This document shows, in pieces, positions 51,643 to 62,101 of a DNA stretch of 64,000 nt (within the stretch, counting starts at the first letter, position 1; every line of letters starts with the position of its first letter). The stretch is from Eutypella sp. D-1 (Eukaryota; Ascomycota; Sordariomycetes; Xylariales; Diatrypaceae): positions 372,001-436,000 of the forward strand of contig JAJTTP010000005.1 of the NCBI GenBank assembly GCA_023313575.1. The letters are read 5' to 3'. The translations under genes and the position numbers were made by a program. The notes under the pieces were generated by a model. That model worked only from the letters and a program-made list of their open reading frames with translations. It searched no databases and was not told the origin of the DNA.

Positions 51643-53193
51643 TTACTTCTTTAGAATAGCATCGTAGACGCTGAGGACGCCGGTGATGGCGGCTCCCACC
51701 AAAACGCCCTTGTAGCCACCATAGACGGCACCGTTGATGCGATCGATGGACTGCGGGTTGATCCAGCCGCCAAAGGTGACGCCTTGACCATAGATCACGA
51801 AGGAAATGACGGCCTTGACAATGCTGTAGGTCAGGGGGTCGACCACGTGATCCGGCGCGGTGGCAGAGCGGCGCGTTACGCGGCCATGGTGGGCACCAGT
51901 GGTCAGATTTACGAAGTAGCCGACAAGACTAGGAAGAACGACGCTCGTGAAGGACCAGAGAAGTGCAGGGGACCAGAAGGACAAGGTGAAGAGGAGGAAC
52001 AGGTCCGGGACAAAAACGGGGTAGTCATTAGTGCCGAGGAAGGAGATGGCAGGTATAGTGAAGGCATAGCGGTCGGCCAAGATCTCGGGGCGCAGAAAGT
52101 AGAGCTCGAACGCGTTAACAGCGAAGAGCACAGAAGAGACCGTGGAGAGACTTTCGCGCGTGGCGTGGATAGCTTCGGTGGTGCCAGATTCCTTGTATAT
52201 AGACAAGGCGCGTGTCCTCAAAGCTACAGCTGAACGATCGACGGCATTCGCAACGTCGGCAGGGGTAGCAGGCAGAGGGATGCGGCTGGCCAGGGAGAGG
52301 GCGCGACCAGGTGTCTGCACGAGAGCGGACGATGTAGCGTTCGACTCCTCTTCCGAGCTGGGGTTTCTTGTTGTTAGTATACGCGTCGAGATAAAATCGC
52401 GAATCGTGAATCGCGAGTTGTGAGTCGCGTAGTGGGAAGAGACTTACTCATTTTCAGGAGTTTCTTCAGCAACCTTAGTAGCGCGTCGTCTCGGGACCTT
52501 CAACTTCTCCAAAGGAGCATCGACATCCTTCTTGATGGGAGAGCCGCTGGATTTGGTGCGACTGGTATAGTAGGGAGCGACCTTGGGATCGGAGGAGAAG
52601 CGCGAGGAGTTTTCAGTCAAATATTCGTCGAGGGCGACTTCAAGCTCTGACTTCTTGAAACTTTCGTAGCTGATAAGAGAAGCGAAGAATGTGAATGTTA
52701 GCCACGTGTGTCTCTCAATTATGTCTCACATTTATCTCGGGACGGCGCGCGGGTGTTCGCATGTTCGCGTGTTCGCGTGTTCGCGTGTTCTCGTGTCTTT
52801 TTTTTTTTGTTTTATTTGCATCGTGAGATTCCGGCGGATCCACTCCACACCATTTGCGCCCAACTCAACCAACTCAGCGCGTTCCAGTTGTACGTAGGTG
52901 GCTTCAACCCATCCCCCGGTCAAAGACCAAAAAGGAATGGCAAAAGAAACCGCGCCGCATTCTAGAAGGCGGCTGGGCAAGGGAAGAAATTAAAGATAAA
53001 AGAAAAGAACGAAAAGAAAATGGTATTTTATACATATTTGACATGCATGCACTCGTTCATTTATTCCTTGATCCATCTACCAAGGGACACATATAATAAA
53101 ATCTCTAAAAACTCACTTTTGAAGACCAGTATGTTGAGCAAGCTCAGTCAGGTCACTCTTTCGCTGGCGCGACAACCAGCTGTTGACAGACAT
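51643..53193 (-). CDS. Conserved fungal membrane protein with SAP-like N terminus
   Basis: Three exons, complement(join(51643..52357,52448..52669,53117..53193)), give 337 residues with consistent phases. The N terminus, WLSRQRKSDLTELAQHTGL then SFKKSELEVALDEYL, resembles the two helices of a SAP-type motif (the XSDLxxLAxxxGL then KSELxxxLdeyL pattern), and the intron falls between them. A basic, Pro-rich linker (VPRRRATKVAEE) follows. The C-terminal 230 residues contain about four or five hydrophobic segments (for example FVPDLFLLFTLSFWSPALLW and the tail GVLVGAAITGVLSVYDAIL). A DNA- or chromatin-binding N terminus tied to membrane helices would suit the inner nuclear membrane. That localisation is inferred; I know the fungal family only as uncharacterised. 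The protein ends in KK, a possible ER-retrieval type signal. Confidence 0.75.
52754..52794. repeat. GTTCGCGT short tandem repeat in an intron
   Basis: About five imperfect copies of an 8-bp GTTCGCGT unit lie in the 447-nt first intron of the SAP-like membrane protein gene. The units are CpG-rich, unlike most intron sequence here. Confidence 0.7.
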
Positions 53194-53584
53194 TGTTTTG
53201 ATGGATGAGGGATGAATTGATCGATCGATCGATTCTGATTTGATGCTATTGAAGCGCAAGAGGTATTGAAACGAGTATTTGGAAATGGGTATCAAATTGG
53301 TCGCGTTGATAATGCGACAAAGATGCAATGATTTATGAGGTTAGATGAGTACCTGTTTGGTATTTGGCTAGGAAGCGTGTTTTATGAAGCGGTGGTGAAG
53401 TGGGTAAGAGTTGTATGTGTGGATGTGTTGGTTTTTAGTGGTGGTAGTGATGATGATGTTATCCCAATGTTATGATTGTAAGAAGGGGGGGACCGGGGGG
53501 GGGGGGCAGGGAGTACAGAAAGAAAACGTGCTTCAAGGTTTTAGGCTTAGGCGCGGGCTTTCTCGCGATACCAGGGTGGGTAAT

Positions 53585-53605
53585 AACAACAACAACAACA
53601 ACAAC
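53585..53605. repeat. (AAC)7 microsatellite
   Basis: Seven AAC units lie in the promoter side of the SAP-like gene, close to two poly-G runs. It is low-complexity DNA only. Confidence 0.85.
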
Positions 53606-54711
53606 AATGGAAGAGAGAAAACCGGGGGGTGGCCCTTCGGGAGGAGGGGAGAGAGGAGGGGAGGGGAGGGGGGTACATGGGCATATCAAGGAGGCCTGGG
53701 CATCGACTCCCGAGTCTGCTCCAGGGCTGACCTCTCTAGTTACTGTGCAGCTGTGTAAGCCGGAGCGCGCTACGGATGCCAAGACTGGTGTTTACTACGA
53801 AGCCCTTTACGAATAGAAGGGAATCTTTGAGCCTGGCGGTGGCAGTTCCCGTGGTAGACCCTCAGTAAATAACTAGAGCTCTAGTAGGTAGGAGTAGGGC
53901 TGGCAGGCTCGTATGGTACGGAGTACCCACCCCGGGCTATACCTAGGTATCTTGCGGATCTTCCAAGGTTGTCTCACTTACGTGCATTTACTCTAAGTGG
54001 TTGCTTCTACACACTTAGCCTTAAAGGGCTTTCCCGTTAAGCCCATCTGCTAGAAATTGCCAGGATGATGGCATTTCGCATTTCGGGGATTGATTGAGTT
54101 TGTTGTCTCCAAAATGAAAATTGGGGAGGCTGGGATGACAGAGTAGAAGAGTGGGGGGTGGACTTGCTGCTTTTGAAGGAATGTGACCTGGAAAAGCATA
54201 GTTCGTCCAAATCCAACCAGTGTGACTTCAGGATGAGTTGGTTGGCTGGGTTTGGTTGCTTGCTACAGTATGAAGGTGAAATCTTGCGAAGGTGCTACCG
54301 TAGACTACTTTAGGTACCTAAGTAGGTAGGTAGGGTAGACTGAAATGTTACTGCCCTTTGAGCTTCACTCGTACGTGGGTGCACTTAGAAGATAATCACA
54401 TGTTAGTAGCGGCTTCCAAGATTCTTTATTCCTAGATACCTAAGTACGTAACTAAGAGTACCAGGTAGGTAGGCATGGACTACACCTGTTCTTTCTACCT
54501 TTGCTCCCTACCTAAGTACGGATGAGATAGGCTAAGTCGTCTTGCTTTGGCCTACCTAGCTGCAAAATCTGCTTTCTATTTACTTCCGTGTCACCTCTTT
54601 TTTCCAATGTTAACTTACCCGGACCTATAGATTCTATAGATTCGGATGTCATTCTGTCAGCTGCTTCAAAGCCCTGACCCCTTGGGAGATGATGCCTCTG
54701 CACTTTTTTTT

Positions 54712-54785
54712 GAACAAGCATGGGAATCGAACCCAGAACCCATTCCAACCTTTCCAAGGTGAGGTAGATGGGATACTCGCTCGTT
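54712..54785 (-). other. tRNA-like element (B-box with pairing ends)
   Basis: On the minus strand there is a perfect pol III B-box (GGGTTCGATTCCC) in the right place of a 74-nt unit whose ends can pair as a 7-bp acceptor-like stem (AACGAGC with GCTTGTT, one G-U pair). The T-arm forms, but no D-arm or normal 5-bp/7-nt anticodon arm can be drawn, and the 3' side runs into A8. It may be a decayed tRNA or the head of a tRNA-derived SINE. Not called as a functional tRNA. Confidence 0.35.
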
Positions 54786-54994
54786 TTGCACATTGAGTTG
54801 AACAGTAGTATGCGATACACCAGGCATTATCGGCCTTGTCCCATGTTGTATCCTCAAAACCGTCGAGATCGCTTTGTCACGCTGCATGCATGTGTTGCTG
54901 AAAGTTGTCCATTGCGTAAAAGTCGTATTCCATATTCCAATCTGATACAATCCCTAGCCTAGCCAACCTCTCTCTCCGCGTACCACCTACGGAT

Positions 54995-57327
54995 CTAGGC
55001 ATCTTCATCCACCCAACTCACGAATCTCTCCTCGCCCCTTTTCACCAGACGCACGGGGACGTGGTTCTTGCTGTGTAGCTTGAGCGTGAGGCGCGTGGAC
55101 GCGGTCGCCATCACTGCCCGGGAATTCTCCTGCGCCTTCCTGTAGAGCCCCGCGAGCTGCTTGCGGTCCATCGCGGCCACCTTCTCGTCGCCCGCGCCGG
55201 TGCCGGGCACGAAGTCGTCGACTGCGAGCTCGATGCTGTAGCTCCGGAAGATCACGGCCAGCGCCGTGAGCAGTTCTACCTGCGCGAGCCGCCGACCCAG
55301 ACACGAACGCGCCCCGTCTGAGAACGGGATGAACGCGCCCCGCGGCGGCCGGTATAGCTGTGCGCTTGTGTCCGGGCCCGCAAAGCCGCCGAAGTCCTCC
55401 GTGTCGGCGCCCTCGACTTCAGCCTCCTGACGGTTCGCCGGACCCGCCCCGCCCGTCTGGAACCAGCGCTCCGGTACGAAGTCCTCGATATCGCTCTCCT
55501 TGGACGGATCGACGCGTGACGGCCGCGTCGGCCAGTATCGCGGATTGCGCTGCACGGCCGAGACGGTGACATCGATGTAGGTGCTGCGGGGTAGGAGGTG
55601 CTTCTCGCCGCTGATGTTGAGTACCTGGTCCTGTGTGGGCGAGACTTCCTTCGGGATGCTCACAACGGGCGGCATCAGACGCAGCGTTTCATTGACGCTC
55701 GCACCCACCATCGACGCCTGCAGCGCGTTCGTCGTAGTCTCGTAGTCCCATTCCTCCGGCGCCCGCCCGCCCAGGATCGAGTCCACGTCCTGCTGCAACC
55801 GCCGCTGCGCTGCCGGGTTCGTCGCGAGCTCCACCAGCGCGAAGTGCACAATATTGGCCGTCGTCTCGTGGCCCGCCACAATCATGACTGATCGCGCGAA
55901 GAAAGGTTAGCCCACATACTTTTATTTCTTTGTAATTGTATATAGGTTGTAGTAGGGAGGTAAAAAAGAGGGGTGTCTAGATTTAGAGGGAAGATAAGGG
56001 TGGATGATGGGAAAAGTCGCAGGCACTTACTAAACGCGTTGCCTATGATCTCACTGTCCGGTAGCTCGACTTTGCTGGCTTCTTTCCTCGATCCGCTCGA
56101 CGACTTGTCCCCGTAGCTCGTCCGCACGAGCTGACCCATGATGTCCATACCCTCCTCAGCGTTCCCTGTGCGTACATCCTCGATCTTGTCCTGTAGGAAC
56201 TCGTTCATGTACTTGACGTAGTTATTTTCCGACTCCACCGCCGTCTTCCCGAGCTTGCCGAAGAAGTTGTCTTCGCGGCCAAACAGTCAGCACATGTGAA
56301 ATAGGCAGGCTAGTAGTGGAGTGGAGAACGTACTGAGAATCCATTTAGGGAACAGCAGAAGGAGAAGCAGATGGTCCAGGGTGCTGCGCAAGGAGTCCGC
56401 GAAACTCATGGTATGGCCCTCAGGGGCGTCGAGCGACGCGTATTTAGCAAGCCGGGGATCCGTGTCGGCCGACAGGGTCTGCCCAGGCCACAGCAGTCGC
56501 AGGCCGAAGCCCACGTAGCCGATGATGTTAAGCATAAGAGCCATGCTGTCGTGCTCGAGGGACCGGATGGTCTTGTCGCCCTGGCCGTCGGGGCCGAGCC
56601 ACTGGCCAATGAGACCCTTGGTCTGGTGGATGGTCTCCTGGAACACGAGGGCGGCGTTGCGCTCGTTGAACGAGGCCGAGGTGACCTTGCGGTGCAGGCG
56701 CCAGAGCGGGCCCTCGGACGTCAGGATGTTGTCGCCGTACAGCTTCAGGATCTTGTACGACCCCGTCGGCTTTGGGAACGCCTCCCGCTTCGATGTCACC
56801 TCGTGGATCGCCTCCGCGTTGTCCAGGCACAGGATCATCCGCGCCGGCGTAATCAGCAGGAACGCCTCTCCCGGCTTCTCGAATGCCCGGTGGTTCTGCT
56901 GGAAGTGCCAGCCGAGGTCCAGGACACTGGAAATCTGGTCAGCGACGTGGTCGGATTGTCTGTCGGGGCGGGGGGGGGGGGGGGGGAATTGGTTTCCCAG
57001 ACGCAGGTAACTTACGGCTCGATGTCCCCCCAGTACTTACGCGGGAGACACTTGAACAGCGGGATCCATATTTTGGTCGTGAGCCTCGCGGGCAGCCACG
57101 TCGGGCTGAAGGCTGCGTTCGGTTAGTGAGCAGAAAGGGGGGGAGAGAGAAAGGGCTTAGGCTCTGGGGATTGTATGTAAAAAACAGCACGGGACAAGCT
57201 TACGGATCACGTAGTAGGGCAGACCGGACCGCTTCGCCGCGGCGACGTTCTTCCAGAGCCCCGATATTATCGTGAACAGACCGTACGCGACGGCCGCTCC
57301 GAGGAGCATCACCACGGAGGAAACCAT
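54995..57327 (-). CDS. Cytochrome P450
   Basis: Five exons, complement(join(54995..55887,56031..56270,56334..56959,57016..57112,57204..57327)), give 659 residues, long for a P450 because of an insertion before the heme loop (TGGAGPANRQ to TSAQLY). An N-terminal hydrophobic anchor (VVMLLGAAVAYGLFTII) is followed by a Pro-rich hinge. Helix I shows AGHETT (367-372), helix K NETLR (Glu429, Arg432) and the heme loop FSDGARSCLGRR with Cys558 as the iron ligand, so all key residues are present. It is an ER monooxygenase fed by P450 reductase; substrate unknown. The intron before exon 3 has a 17-base poly-C tract next to the chosen acceptor (56960); an alternative in-frame acceptor, 36 nt further along the transcript, would drop 12 residues. 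No biosynthetic core gene is adjacent. Confidence 0.87.
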
Positions 57328-60300
57328 GGCGAATCTGTTTTATGCCCCGAGCTCACTCAACGCAACATCGATTCGTACGTTGTTGGTGATGCGCTGTTCT
57401 TGACTAGGATTCTTGGCAAGGCACGAAAAGCCTGGTTGGCTATATATGTGATTGTTTCGATTCAGATTCCCAGCCAAAACCGAGATTTTTTTCCCGTGTT
57501 GGTCTACTGGGGCAGGCAGAGGTTTCAAGTTAGATGCGGTAAGTGACTGTATGTAGCTCACGTGGAATGAGGCGCAAGCATGGAGACAGGAACAAAGAAC
57601 GGAACAGTCAAGGGAATAGGTAGGATGCTCTCAGCCAGGCCAGCAAGCTACTTAACTAACCAAACTACCTAGGTAGGGAGAAGAACTACATCATAGATTT
57701 CTAATCCTTTATATCGTATTCGCTACCAGATGTTCCAAGCCTAGGAATCTACCCCATGGTTTTATCATCCCTTTTCTTCTTCTTTTTGCCCCCCTCTCAG
57801 AAGTCCGCTCGCTTCTGGTTGGGTAACAGCGGTTCTCGGGACGGGGGCGTTCCGTGGCGCTAGAGCCTAGGGCTGCTTAGACGCCCCGGGCGAGTGTTCC
57901 GACTACAGTAATGGCCGCCAGCACGCATCCCTGGCTGCACTGCACTGCACTGCGATGCGCTGCACGCACGCCTGCTTTGTCGGTAACTATTATATAGCAC
58001 GTATACCAACCAAACAACGCCCACGTGCCTAGTACAGTACATTACTATGTACCTAGGTATGTATTGGGGAGCGGGTGTTGAAACGAGAGAGCGAGCCGAA
58101 AACCGATAGGCGTAGTAGTGTAGCGTACCTACACTACACTAGGTGTGATGGATTCGTTGAAATTGTTTACTTTGCGAGGTCACCTTTTTGTTTCATACAA
58201 AATGTCCGATGCCGCGAAATCAATCGCACCAAAAAGTCCCCAGCATAATACCCCCGTTCCCCCGGGGTGTCCCCCGTCTGGGCGATACTACGTTTCGTGC
58301 CGAAGCGAGGGCACATCACTGACCTGCCAAGCGCGGGCCCAGGTATGCATGCTAAGTATGATGTGCAGGCAGGGTATACGTAGAAGTAGACGAATGGGCA
58401 AGTTGATAATTACTAGTCCAGGTAGGCAGGTGGTATATTGATGGAATTGATACGTAGGTGGAGAGAAGACGGATATATGCCAGATGCTTGTACATAACTA
58501 CCCCATAAAATGCCGTTGTGGTGTGGTGTGCGGAATTCAAGTCGTGGTGGGTGGCCGTCCCTCGTCTAATCCCGCCGCCGTGGTTGCTGCGGTTTGGTGG
58601 CGTTGATCATGTTCAGCACGCGGTTAGCGACGATGGTATTCACGCGGTGTTATATCTACATAAGCTGATAAGTACAAGAGGTTCATAGTACCGCCTGGGT
58701 GGTAAGCTAGCGAAATATAGAGCGAGACGTGTGAGACGGATTATAGGAAGCCTGGCACTAGTTCACATCCATGGATGGTAGCCAATTGCTTCTTGCATGT
58801 CTAGGTACTGAATCTGATAGATCTATATATCTATATCGGTTATATTTGGGTAATTAACACAAGTGGTATGCCTATTTCGGTAATTATTTAAATACGCAAG
58901 GATATCCATGGATGTGACCAGTAAGTAGGATATCGGATATCGGAAATCGGGGCATATATGCGTCAGCCCAACATACGAGTCCTTTCCCCCTCAGCTCAAC
59001 CTCGGGTGGCGTTCGGCCATTTCCATCCCTCCCAGTTACTTAACGCAAAGATAGCTGCGTCAAATACTCCGTACTGTATGGTCAATTATGTATCGGCCTT
59101 GCTGTCAACCGCATGGCAAGGCGTGTTCCCATGTGTCTCATGCACTTACCCAGGCGTTCGGGCAGTGGTTGAGGCTCTGCCGCGAGGCGTTGTCGGCGCA
59201 GGTAGGTTAGACGTCTGTCGGTATTGATGTTACTTTGATGCTGTAGGTATGCTGTACTTGAGTCTATATGTGGATGGATGTATGGGACTTTTCCCGTATA
59301 GGGTGGCATTTTCATTTACATTAAGTATCTGGCCGGATTCATCAAGACCCTCACCTACATCTCGCTCGGTGGGAGATGCGGCACGCTCGAATTTCTACCA
59401 ATTAAAGCGTCGTATGCATTATCAATTCGAGGCAGTTTCGCATTCGTAATCCAAGGTAATATGATGATACTAGCTGATTACTGACAGATCATATTAATTG
59501 CAGCAAATTTCGCGAGCCTTGATCTCAGGCTGGCCGCGCCTACTTCTCCTGACATTCCTAGTTTAGGCCCTTTCTTGAATCACTTAAACCACTCTAACTA
59601 ATACACTACTACAGGGCTCGTTCTAACAAAGGGCACCGGCTTCGGTTAGACTCTGCAACGTTGGTGTTTTCTTCTTTTCTCCTGGTGACCTCTCGATAGA
59701 CAGCATTGCATTGTGTGGAATCACGCACTATAGAGGCTATTTTACAGGCCGGCTCAGTGGGTTTTAGCGGAGTAGCCCACGACCAACCAAGAGCCATGCT
59801 ACGAGGCCATAGTTATGTAGGCTTGCCCACCTACATCTGCAGTTGCTTGCTGGATATATCTGAGCCTTGGAAGTTACTTACAGCATGGAAAGATTTGTTT
59901 CACAAACTGTTAGAAGCCATGCACAGGTCCCAAGCTCCTTACTTCCTGGCTATTATAGGTACCTAACTTGTAGGTCAACTTGCGGGTATACTAAAGTCGG
60001 ATAGCGCTCCTTCGACAACTTTGAGTCAACTACATCGCTTACGCGACAAAAGCTAAGCATAAGGGAACTTAGAATATTATTCCTCCATACAAGTCGCCTC
60101 TAATAAAATCTTTGCGCTTCAGTGGCTGCCCTCTTTTAACCTTTAAACAATAAGTTATATAATCGTACCTATTATTTACGTCGTGTAACTATTCGGACTT
60201 GACCTTCTGACCCCCCATTGCCCTTCCCCTTTCGCCCCCAATGCAGATCCCCGAGACGGATGCCCCAGATTTATGTGGATCAGGGGGTGGGTGGATGAGA

Positions 60301-60490
60301 AACATCAGGTGAGGTCTGAAGTCGGCCACAAATGACGTCTGCCTCGTTCGTACCATGCAACCGTAGACCATTCATCCCTTTATCATCGTCAAACACTTGA
60401 TCGTCTCCGCTCATGGGACTATTCCAGAGATCAAGAAGAACGATACAGAAATAGAAGGGGGCAATTGTTACGATTAAAAAAAAAAGGTTC
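57328..60490. other. Intergenic region between divergent genes
   Basis: About 3.2 kb that should carry the promoters of the P450 and the molybdate transporter. It holds TACCTAGGTA palindromes at 57666-57675 and 58050-58059. The open frames (for example 58958-59227 and 59706-59966) show no family features. No gene supported. Confidence 0.5.
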
Positions 60491-62101
60491 ATGGCGTTCC
60501 TCGCGAACATTAGGCGATTCCACCGGAACAATGTGGAAACCCTGCGCCGCTCGCCGCTCGCCGAGATCTCGGGCGCATTCGGTGATCTCGGCACCCTGCT
60601 GCCGCTCATGATCACCCTGGCCGTCAACGGGTCCATATCGCTCTCGACCACCCTCGTCTTCTCCGGCATATTCAACCTCGTCACCGGCGTCGTCTTCGGG
60701 ATCCCGCTTCCCGTGCAGCCTATGAAGGTAAACCCCAACTCGTCGCGAGGCTTTTTTCATTTATTTAACATGTTCGCGTTGTCATCGACCCGGGTGGACA
60801 CGTGCAGTATATTGGCATCAACAAGAATTCAGTCCTGCCGTTCCTCCCCCTCTTTGTAACTGTGTGATTGGTTGAAAACAAACATGCTGCAACATGTAGA
60901 CGTACTGGATGCTGATGATACTTCGTTTTGTGCTTATTGCTGACTAACCGACGCAAAACCCCAGGCGATCGCCGCGGCCGCCATAGCGTCCCACACGTCG
61001 CAGCGCGAGACCGTCGCGGCGGGCAGCGTAGTGGCGATCATGGTGCTGGTGCTCAGCGTGACGGGCCTGCTGCGCTGGGCCACGCGCGTGATCCCCGTGC
61101 CCGTCATCAAGGGCATCCAGTTCGGCGCCGGCCTGTCGCTGGTCATCTCGGCGGGCACCTCGCTCCTGCGCCCGCTGCCCTGGGTCCTCGGCAGCCCCCT
61201 TGACAACCGCCTCTGGGCCCTCGCCGCCTTCCTCGCCCTCATCGCCACCCAGAGGCTGCCGCGCTTCCCCTACGCCCTGATCGTCTTCCTCGTCGGCGTC
61301 CTACTCGCCGTCCTCGCCGTCGTGCTGCCGGGCGAGGCCGATGACCACCTCCCCGGCTTCGGACTCTGGCGCCCGCGCGCCGCGCTGCCGGCCTGGACGG
61401 CCGACGCCGTGGGAATGGGAGTGGCGCAACTGCCGCTGACGACGCTGAACTCGGTGGTAGCAGCGAGCGCGCTAGCGGCGGACCTGCTGCCGGGGCTACC
61501 GGCGCCATCGGTGACGGCGCTCGGGCTCAGCGTCGCGGCCATGAACCTCGCGGGCTGCTGGTTCGGCGCCATGCCCGTGTGCCACGGCGCCGGGGGGCTC
61601 GCCGCGCAGTACCGCTTTGGCGCGCGCAGCGGCGCCAGCATCGTCCTCCTCGGCGCCCTCAAGATCCTCGTCGGCGCTTTCCTCGGCGAGTCTCTCCTCG
61701 ACCTTCTGCGCGCCTTCCCCCGCGCCCTCCTCGGCATCATGGTCATCGCCGCCGGCCTCGAGCTCGCCCGCGTCGGCCAGAGCCTCAACCACGGCGCCAG
61801 CGACCTGTGGGAGACTGCCGTTGGGGAGGGCGAGGGCGAGGGGAGTCGCGGGGGTGTAGCTGACGGTGGTGGTGGTGGTGTTGGTGGTGGGAAGAGGCAC
61901 AGGCCCGTCTCGGACGAGGAGAGAGCCGAGCGCTGGACCGTCATGCTCATGACCACCGCCGGAATCCTGGCCTTCAAGAACGACGCCGTCGGCTTCATTG
62001 CCGGCCTGCTGTGCCACGCGGCGTACGCGATCGCCCACGCCCTGGAGCGGAGGCAGAGGGAGCGCCGCCGGGGCGAGAGGGCGCCGCTTCTCCGCGCTTA
62101 G
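60491..62101 (+). CDS. Molybdate transporter, MOT1 type (SulP-related)
   Basis: Two exons, join(60491..60727,60965..62101), give 457 residues. The N terminus SPLAEISGAFGDLGTLLPLMITLA and the motif PLPVQPMKAIAAAAIAS, joined across the 237-nt phase-0 intron, are the signature sequences of the MOT1 molybdate transporter family, distant relatives of sulfate permeases but lacking the STAS domain. About ten hydrophobic segments follow. The protein would import molybdate, or move it across an internal membrane, for molybdenum cofactor used by nitrate reductase, xanthine dehydrogenase and sulfite oxidase. A Gly/Glu-rich loop (residues about 370-395, coded by GAGGGCGAGG and GGTGGT repeats) interrupts the last two helices. 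The intron is longer than most others in the window. Coding DNA is very GC-rich. Confidence 0.9.

Larger units (their letters stand above)
53194..54994. other. Intergenic region with homopolymer, AAC and tRNA-like elements
   Basis: About 1.8 kb upstream of the SAP-like gene and downstream of the P450. It contains a poly-G run (53485-53506, interrupted once), an (AAC)7 microsatellite (53585-53605), an AACCTTGGAA-type decamer (53961-53970), a TACCTAGGTA palindrome (53940-53949) and a tRNA-like element (54712-54785). No protein gene is supported. Confidence 0.5.
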
